Below, one piece after another: positions 42,028 to 46,778 of a stretch of DNA of 46,778 nt (its first letter is position 1; each line of letters starts with the position of its first letter). The notes beneath the pieces were generated by a model. The model was not told where the DNA came from. It worked only from the letters and a program-made list of their open reading frames with translations, and did no database searches. The stretch lies in NCBI GenBank assembly GCA_023489275.1, contig JAMDDD010000019.1, positions 1 to 46,778 on the forward strand. Direction: 5' to 3'. This stretch comes from Actinomycetota bacterium (GTDB lineage Bacteria > Actinomycetota > Thermoleophilia > BMS3ABIN01). A program made the position numbers and the translations under genes.

Positions 42028-43728
42028 TTATAGATAGCCAAGATCCTCTAAGCGTGACCGAATAATCTGTTCTTCTTCAATGCCATAACCCGATATTCTA
42101 TTGCCGTCCTTGTTTGACATATCTTGGCTGGAAATTGAAGAAAGACCATATCCCGGCTGGAAATTTATTGCAGCCGCAAGAATCTGACCATTGAATTCCT
42201 GCTGCAGAGGAAGATTGAGCAAAGACATTATCGTGGGCGCGAGATCCATGATGCTTACGGTTCCAATATCACCCGGCCGGATATCCGGTCCGGCCATTGC
42301 GATCAACCCCTCGCGGCGGTGAATTCCCGAGTTGCCAAGATGGCTATATTCAGGACACGGTGCACAAATTATCTCATTCTGATCGAGTTCGGATGACGTT
42401 GAATAAATACTCCGGTAAGCATAATTCCTCATCACATAAACGGCGTCGGGCATACGGAAGATAAGAGGCCCTTTAAAAATGTCTTCTCGAAAGTCAAATT
42501 CTGTAATTATTGGTTTGCCATCATCAGGATTAACAAAGCTGGTCAACGCCCTCTGCGCGTCAGCCAAAACAGCCCTTCGTTGACTTTCACTTGATATCAT
42601 TCCAAATGGTTCACGGCCTCTAACATTCGCAAATAAGCAACCGTACTGACCCAGAGAGTAGACTTGAGTCCGCTCCCAATCGATGTCAGCAAGCAAAGAA
42701 TCAGACAGGAGAGAGCCCACCCCCAAGCGCTCACGCGCAAGCTTGCGCACAAATGTATGTGCTTTGGGCGGAAGCCTTAAATATGCCTGACGGGATATGT
42801 TCTTTCTGATGCCACGGTGAATTGTCTTCTTTTTGAACCTTAATAACCCGGCCTCTGCCAGGATTCTGTTTGCGCAAACTTCTTTCTCAAGTCTTCCAAA
42901 GCCATGGTCTGACATAAAAATAAGATTCTGAGAATCGGAATTCAGCCATTGCTCGCCTATCTCTAAATCGATGCGCTCATAACAATCAAATATCCCTTTG
43001 GCGCGATTCAGCACGGTCTGATCGACATTGTCTTCGCCGTAGGTGATGACCGTTTCCGCTGATTTCCATAAAACATGCTGAAGAGTATCGGTTGACCTGA
43101 TTATAGAAACAAAGAGATCCCAGTCTTCGAGATCTTTCAGGTATTTAATAACGGCCAGTTCAGACTCCAAATGGTCCAGCATTTTTTCCTGAAATTCGCG
43201 GACAGGATCGGTCGAGTGTTTTTCCAAAAAAAGTGGATTAATAGAAAATTCTATTTGATAATTCGGAAAATTATTGTCAATAATTTGTTTGAACTCGCGA
43301 GGATACACTGCGTGCTCATCAAATTGGGGGGCGTCCATGCCGGAAATCATGATGCCATTGACAGGCATGACAGGATACGTCATCGGAACGTTATGAACAC
43401 AAACGCGCTTCCCGCTTTTGCTTGCCTGAATCCAAATCGGCAGGCCGTTGACGTCAGCACCGCAAACTGGCTTCAACAAGTAGCTGCGAGCGTCCCTCTG
43501 AAAAAAATCATAAACTCCGTGACCGCCGGGATCGCGGCCGGTAAAGAAAGAGGCCCAGGCCGCCGGAGTTATTGGCGGAATTGTTGACATTAAGGTCCCA
43601 CGATTGCCAGCAGAAAGGAATTTCTTAAAATTTGGCAACCGGCCACGGTCTATAAGGTAGTCAATAATCAAAAATGAACCACCATCCAGGCCAATAACGG
43701 TTATTTTATTTTTGCTATTTTTGCTCAT
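42028..43728 (-). CDS. Alkaline-phosphatase-superfamily phosphodiesterase/nucleotide pyrophosphatase-like protein
   Basis: A 566-residue cytoplasmic-looking protein (no signal peptide). Seen are TVIGLDGGSF (metal Asp), PPITPAAWASFFTGRDPGGHG with a nucleophile Thr in the TPAAWxSFxTG block, STDTLQHVLW (metal Asp/His), FMSDHGFG (metal Asp/His) and a late AMAGPDI plus DLAPTI ending, together the type I phosphodiesterase pattern (PF01663). Members in polysaccharide loci have been proposed to hydrolyse phosphodiester or nucleotide-sugar bonds; substrate unknown. Residues 510–566 are a polar extension ending IRSRLEDLGYL. It sits between the flippase and a DUF1972 glycosyltransferase on the same strand. 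Confidence 0.85.
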   Translation of the reverse strand: MSKNSKNKITVIGLDGGSFLIIDYLIDRGRLPNFKKFLSAGNRGTLMSTIPPITPAAWASFFTGRDPGGHGVYDFFQRDARSYLLKPVCGADVNGLPIWIQASKSGKRVCVHNVPMTYPVMPVNGIMISGMDAPQFDEHAVYPREFKQIIDNNFPNYQIEFSINPLFLEKHSTDPVREFQEKMLDHLESELAVIKYLKDLEDWDLFVSIIRSTDTLQHVLWKSAETVITYGEDNVDQTVLNRAKGIFDCYERIDLEIGEQWLNSDSQNLIFMSDHGFGRLEKEVCANRILAEAGLLRFKKKTIHRGIRKNISRQAYLRLPPKAHTFVRKLARERLGVGSLLSDSLLADIDWERTQVYSLGQYGCLFANVRGREPFGMISSESQRRAVLADAQRALTSFVNPDDGKPIITEFDFREDIFKGPLIFRMPDAVYVMRNYAYRSIYSTSSELDQNEIICAPCPEYSHLGNSGIHRREGLIAMAGPDIRPGDIGTVSIMDLAPTIMSLLNLPLQQEFNGQILAAAINFQPGYGLSSISSQDMSNKDGNRISGYGIEEEQIIRSRLEDLGYL

Positions 43729-43769
43729 TTAGATGCCGGTGTTATCACATATTAACCTTTGAGTCATAT

Positions 43770-44873
43770 CTAACTTCTCACAAGCTCCAAGAACAACCGC
43801 TCGTACTCGTCCGTGATGATATCCCAGGTATATCTCTCTTCAATGCGGTCGCGGGCCTTGTTGCGAAAGGTCTCGGCGCGCTCGCTGTCGGCGTCAATCT
43901 CATCGATCAAGCCAGTCAGCTCTTTAACATTCTTGCTAAAGAGCAAGCCATATTTTCCATCCATGAGGACTTCACGGTTAAAAACCGTGTCCAGAGCAAG
44001 GATGCAGTTTCCGTAAGCAAGCCCTTTGAGCAGCGCCGGATTTGTTCCCCCAAACTGATGCCCGTGGATGTAGGCGTAGGCGTTGCAATGCAGCTCCTTC
44101 ACCAGTTGGAAATCGTCGATGTGGCCCAGAAAGACAACTCGTTCATCAGCCATTCTCCTAAGAGCTTCCTCGAACGAATTCTTATAAACAGTGCCGCCGG
44201 CGATTGCCAGTTTCCGCTGGCTGCTTGAATCAAGAAAAGCTTTCACGATCAAGTCGGCGTTATTGTCCGGGACCAGTCTGCTGGCGATTAGATAGTAGTT
44301 GAAAGGCTCCAGGCCAACCTGCCTGACTGATTCAGGATTATCTGCATACATAATATCTGCGCCATAGGCGATGTCAGTTGAGCGGCAGTTGAAGTTTTGC
44401 AGATAATAATCCTGCATGCCCTGGGCATCGGTCACGACCCGGTTAAAAAAGATAGTGGAGCAGCGGGCGCCAAATTTAAAATACCGCTTGGCCAGTCCAT
44501 TCCACTTTGGCCTCATCCATTCCAGACCGTCAACATTGATGGCACATTTCTTGCCAAAAGCCCGCAGAATTAGCCCAAATGGTCCATTAGCGCAGTTGCA
44601 GAAGAGAACGACATCAGAATCCGAGAAGGAAGCTTTAAAAGACGCCAGCAGCGAGTGCGAAAACTGGGAAGTATTTTTTCCTTTCAGAGAAGGAAGATAG
44701 ATCTGTCGTATTCCCCGGTAGCTCGCCGCCCTTTCGGGAAACATATGCCCGTGGGCATAAATCGTAACATCATGACCCCGTTTTACCAGCCGGCTGCCGA
44801 TCTCTTCGGCAAAAGTCTCGTAGCCGCTGTAACCTGAAGGTATGCCGCGAGTGCCCAAAATTGCGACTTTCAT
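43770..44873 (-). CDS. DUF1972-type glycosyltransferase (GT4, rhamnosyltransferase-like)
   Basis: A 367-residue protein starting KVAILGTRGIPSGYSGYETFAEEIG, the signature of DUF1972/GT4 enzymes such as bacterial rhamnosyl- and galactosyltransferases of exopolysaccharide loci. Further blocks are NVDGLEWMRPKWN, VVTDAQGMQDYY, YLIASRLVPDNNADLI and HGHQFGGTNPALLKGLAYGN. I take ATG 44873, which overlaps the stop of the RmlD-like gene as ATGA; a longer frame upstream lies inside that gene. In some clusters this enzyme adds the second sugar onto the undecaprenol-linked primer. No initiating transferase is in the window. Confidence 0.9.
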   Translation of the reverse strand: MKVAILGTRGIPSGYSGYETFAEEIGSRLVKRGHDVTIYAHGHMFPERAASYRGIRQIYLPSLKGKNTSQFSHSLLASFKASFSDSDVVLFCNCANGPFGLILRAFGKKCAINVDGLEWMRPKWNGLAKRYFKFGARCSTIFFNRVVTDAQGMQDYYLQNFNCRSTDIAYGADIMYADNPESVRQVGLEPFNYYLIASRLVPDNNADLIVKAFLDSSSQRKLAIAGGTVYKNSFEEALRRMADERVVFLGHIDDFQLVKELHCNAYAYIHGHQFGGTNPALLKGLAYGNCILALDTVFNREVLMDGKYGLLFSKNVKELTGLIDEIDADSERAETFRNKARDRIEERYTWDIITDEYERLFLELVRS

Positions 44874-45727
44874 TGATAATTTTCCTCGATGAAAGCCATG
44901 AGCGCTTCCCGCCACGGGGGCATCTGGTTCAAGCCGATTCGTTTGAGGCGGTCATTTTCCAGTACTGAATAAAATGGCCGCTTTACCGGTGAGGGAAAAT
45001 CAGACACGCTGCACGCTGATAGCGGTGTTTTTAATTTCATCGTTTCAAAAATGGCCAACGCAAATTCGTACCAGGAGCAGCAGCCTTCACAGGTCATATG
45101 ATAAAGCCCAAATTCTTCCGTTTCCACAAGCGATAATGTATTGCCGGCGATGGCACTCACCGGCGTTGGAGTCAAGACCTCATCATTAACGACTTTGACC
45201 TCCGGCCGCTCGGCTGCTGCTTTTACCATCGTGGTGATAAAGTTCCCGCCTTTGGCGCGGCAAGGAACCTTGCCATATATTCCTGAGACTCTGATAACAA
45301 AACTTCGGGCGCAATAATTGAGGGTGAAATATTCTCCTGCGAGTTTGGTGGCCGCATAAACATTAAGGGGATTTGGTTTGTCGCTCTCAATATAAGGCTG
45401 TTTCGTGACACCATCGAAGACATAATCCGTACTAAAATGAGCAATCTTGCAACCCAGCTCGCTCGCCGCCTGCGCCAGGTTTAACGCGCCGAGTCCATTG
45501 ACTTGAAAAGCCTTGCCGGCATTTTTCTCGCACTCGGGGACAACATGATCAGCGGCAGTATTTACAATTAAATCCGGCCGCATTCGGCCAAGTACATTCA
45601 AAACATTTTTGCCGTCCGAGATCTCAATGTCATCATGCGTCAGCTCTAAAACCTCGTGTCGCCCGGAAAAGGCACTACAAATCCCGGACCCGAGCTGCCC
45701 GTTCGCACCGATTACTGCAATCTTCAT
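44870..45727 (-). CDS. rfbD: dTDP-4-dehydrorhamnose reductase-like (RmlD) NAD(P)-dependent reductase
   Basis: A 285-residue short-chain reductase. N-terminal Rossmann motif VIGANGQLGSG, then LIVNTAADHVVPECEK, AHFSTDYVFDG and the catalytic YAATKLAGE (YxxxK), all typical of RmlD, which forms dTDP-L-rhamnose. rmlA, rmlB and rmlC are not in the window, so a variant substrate is possible. ATG 45727 has GAGGGG six bases upstream; the frame extends 36 nt further into the epimerase gene, which looks spurious. The two rhamnosyltransferase-like enzymes nearby support a rhamnose-containing glycan. Confidence 0.88.
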   Translation of the reverse strand: MKIAVIGANGQLGSGICSAFSGRHEVLELTHDDIEISDGKNVLNVLGRMRPDLIVNTAADHVVPECEKNAGKAFQVNGLGALNLAQAASELGCKIAHFSTDYVFDGVTKQPYIESDKPNPLNVYAATKLAGEYFTLNYCARSFVIRVSGIYGKVPCRAKGGNFITTMVKAAAERPEVKVVNDEVLTPTPVSAIAGNTLSLVETEEFGLYHMTCEGCCSWYEFALAIFETMKLKTPLSACSVSDFPSPVKRPFYSVLENDRLKRIGLNQMPPWREALMAFIEENYQ

Positions 45728-45759
45728 GAAATCCCCTCTGCGTGCCGGAGGCAGCAATA

Positions 45760-46716
45760 TCACAAGTCCAGCGATTTGAAAACCTGGATGTTGTAATAAA
45801 CCGGATTTGAGAAATCCTTGAATTGATCCAGATTTTGTACCAGTGTCTGCAGGATTGATTCGACGCCATGCTTTGGCTTGAAACTGAGAACTTTGATGGC
45901 TTTCTTCACGCTGACCTTGTAATTTCGGTAATCCTGGATATGCTTGATTGAAAGCTTAATCTTCAAATCCAGTTCCTTTTCGATGGTATTTCGTACCAGA
46001 TCACCGACTTCACCAACTGTATAATTGCCGGAGGCGATATTGAAAATACCTGATATTTCATCGCTCGCTTCAACCGCTCTGATGTAAGCGTTAACAGCGT
46101 CTTCCATGCTGAGGATTGGCCGCCAGATCGACGGATTGTTGACAATTATTTCATTTGTCTCAAGAGCCGTCTTGAACATTGTGTTCACGATCAGGTCAAG
46201 CCTCATCCGGGGACTATAGCCGCTGATTGTTCCCTGCCGAAAGCATATGACGGAAAAACCATCACCCTGCATCCCCATGGCGGCCTGTTCCCCTTGCAGT
46301 TTGGAAATTCCATAGGGGTAGTTTGACACAGTCGGGTCAGTCTCATCGTAAAGCTGATTAACGGTATAGCCGTATACAGAGCATGAGCCTGCATAAATGT
46401 AACGCCTAACCCCGGCCCGCTTCGCCATGTATCCCAGGTAAGCGGGCGCGGCGGCGTTTTGAACGAAATTAACAGAGGGAGAGAATTCAGCCATCGGGTC
46501 ATTTGAAAGTCCCGCGAGAAATATTACCTGATCGAACCCCTTCAAATCCGTTTCGTCAAGGTCAAAAATGTCTTTCTTGACCACTTCAACTTCACCGGGA
46601 AGGTTGTTATTGAACCAGAGCAGATCCACTACGTCAACGTCATAGCCGCGGTCGAGCAGCTTCGGCACGAGCGCCGAGCCGATGTAGCCGGCGCCTCCAG
46701 CAATCATTATCTTCAT
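45760..46716 (-). CDS. NAD-dependent epimerase/dehydratase (extended SDR)
   Basis: A 318-residue extended short-chain dehydrogenase for a nucleotide sugar. N-terminal GGAGYIGSALV binds NAD; IFLAGLSNDP, YAGSCSVYG (catalytic Ser) and YPYGISKLQGE (catalytic Tyr/Lys) follow, and WRPILSMEDAVNAYI is the usual later block. It is close to UDP-glucose 4-epimerases and to dehydrogenases of branched-sugar pathways; the exact reaction is open. Start ATG 46716 with AGGTGG upstream. It ends 33 bp before the RmlD-like start, so the two are probably cotranscribed. The 62 bp beyond it to the window edge hold nothing I can name. Confidence 0.88.
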   Translation of the reverse strand: MKIMIAGGAGYIGSALVPKLLDRGYDVDVVDLLWFNNNLPGEVEVVKKDIFDLDETDLKGFDQVIFLAGLSNDPMAEFSPSVNFVQNAAAPAYLGYMAKRAGVRRYIYAGSCSVYGYTVNQLYDETDPTVSNYPYGISKLQGEQAAMGMQGDGFSVICFRQGTISGYSPRMRLDLIVNTMFKTALETNEIIVNNPSIWRPILSMEDAVNAYIRAVEASDEISGIFNIASGNYTVGEVGDLVRNTIEKELDLKIKLSIKHIQDYRNYKVSVKKAIKVLSFKPKHGVESILQTLVQNLDQFKDFSNPVYYNIQVFKSLDL

Positions 46717-46778
46717 CTTTTACCCACCCACCTGTTTAAGGTTAATACTGAAAATTATTGGAATCCATAGTTGCCAGC

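Overview
The window looks like chromosomal DNA of a GC-rich, probably anaerobic, deep-branching Gram-positive lineage; an early-diverging Actinomycetota or a Firmicutes-like relative fits best. The grounds are the era–ybeY–pgpH–phoH–yqeY–HIT–mtaB–rsmE–dnaJ–hrcA–hemW gene order, HrcA, a 7TM-HD c-di-AMP phosphodiesterase, fused HisIE, many TTG/GTG starts and a biotin-dependent carboxyltransferase. This is judged from gene content only. The species is not identified and no database was searched.

From the left edge to about 30.5 kb every gene is on the minus strand, so transcription runs right to left. Read in that direction the block holds: hemW, hrcA, dnaJ, rsmE, mtaB, HIT, yqeY, phoH, pgpH, ybeY and a DgkA–PAP2 fusion (protein quality, tRNA/rRNA modification, c-di-AMP turnover and undecaprenol recycling); an MTH938-like gene, a GNAT gene and era; deoC behind a long structured leader; a small zinc protein; hisIE–trpE–trpG–trpD–trpC behind a possible leaderless promoter; pilM–pilN–pilO plus a PilP-like membrane protein (type IV pilus inner-membrane platform); aroC–aroK–aroB–aroQ–pepQ (shikimate pathway, tightly overlapping); efp; and a carboxyltransferase with an AccB-like C-terminal start that runs off the edge.

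From 30.5 to 33.4 kb three plus-strand genes form a compact cassette: an HPr-kinase-like P-loop protein, a PqqD-like protein and an NTP_transf_5-type nucleotidyltransferase. Similar trios occur in RiPP or exopolysaccharide-linked loci, but no precursor peptide or cyclase is visible here.

From 33.4 kb to the right edge the minus strand carries a visibly AT-richer surface-polysaccharide region: a secreted fibronectin-III protein, a GT4 glycosyltransferase, an O-antigen ligase/polymerase, a Wzz-type chain-length protein, a GT2 glycosyltransferase, an acyltransferase-like remnant, a flippase, an alkaline-phosphatase-superfamily enzyme, a DUF1972 glycosyltransferase, an RmlD-like reductase and an NAD-dependent epimerase.

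The strongest regulatory find is a GEMM-I (cyclic dinucleotide) riboswitch directly upstream of the secreted FN3 gene. The base preceding its GCAAACC core is A instead of the usual G, a change linked to 3',3'-cGAMP recognition. Its outer stem would pair with both the Shine-Dalgarno and the GTG start codon. Other notable items are a 150-nt multi-hairpin leader before deoC and degenerate 7-bp tandem repeats at eight or so intergenic sites.
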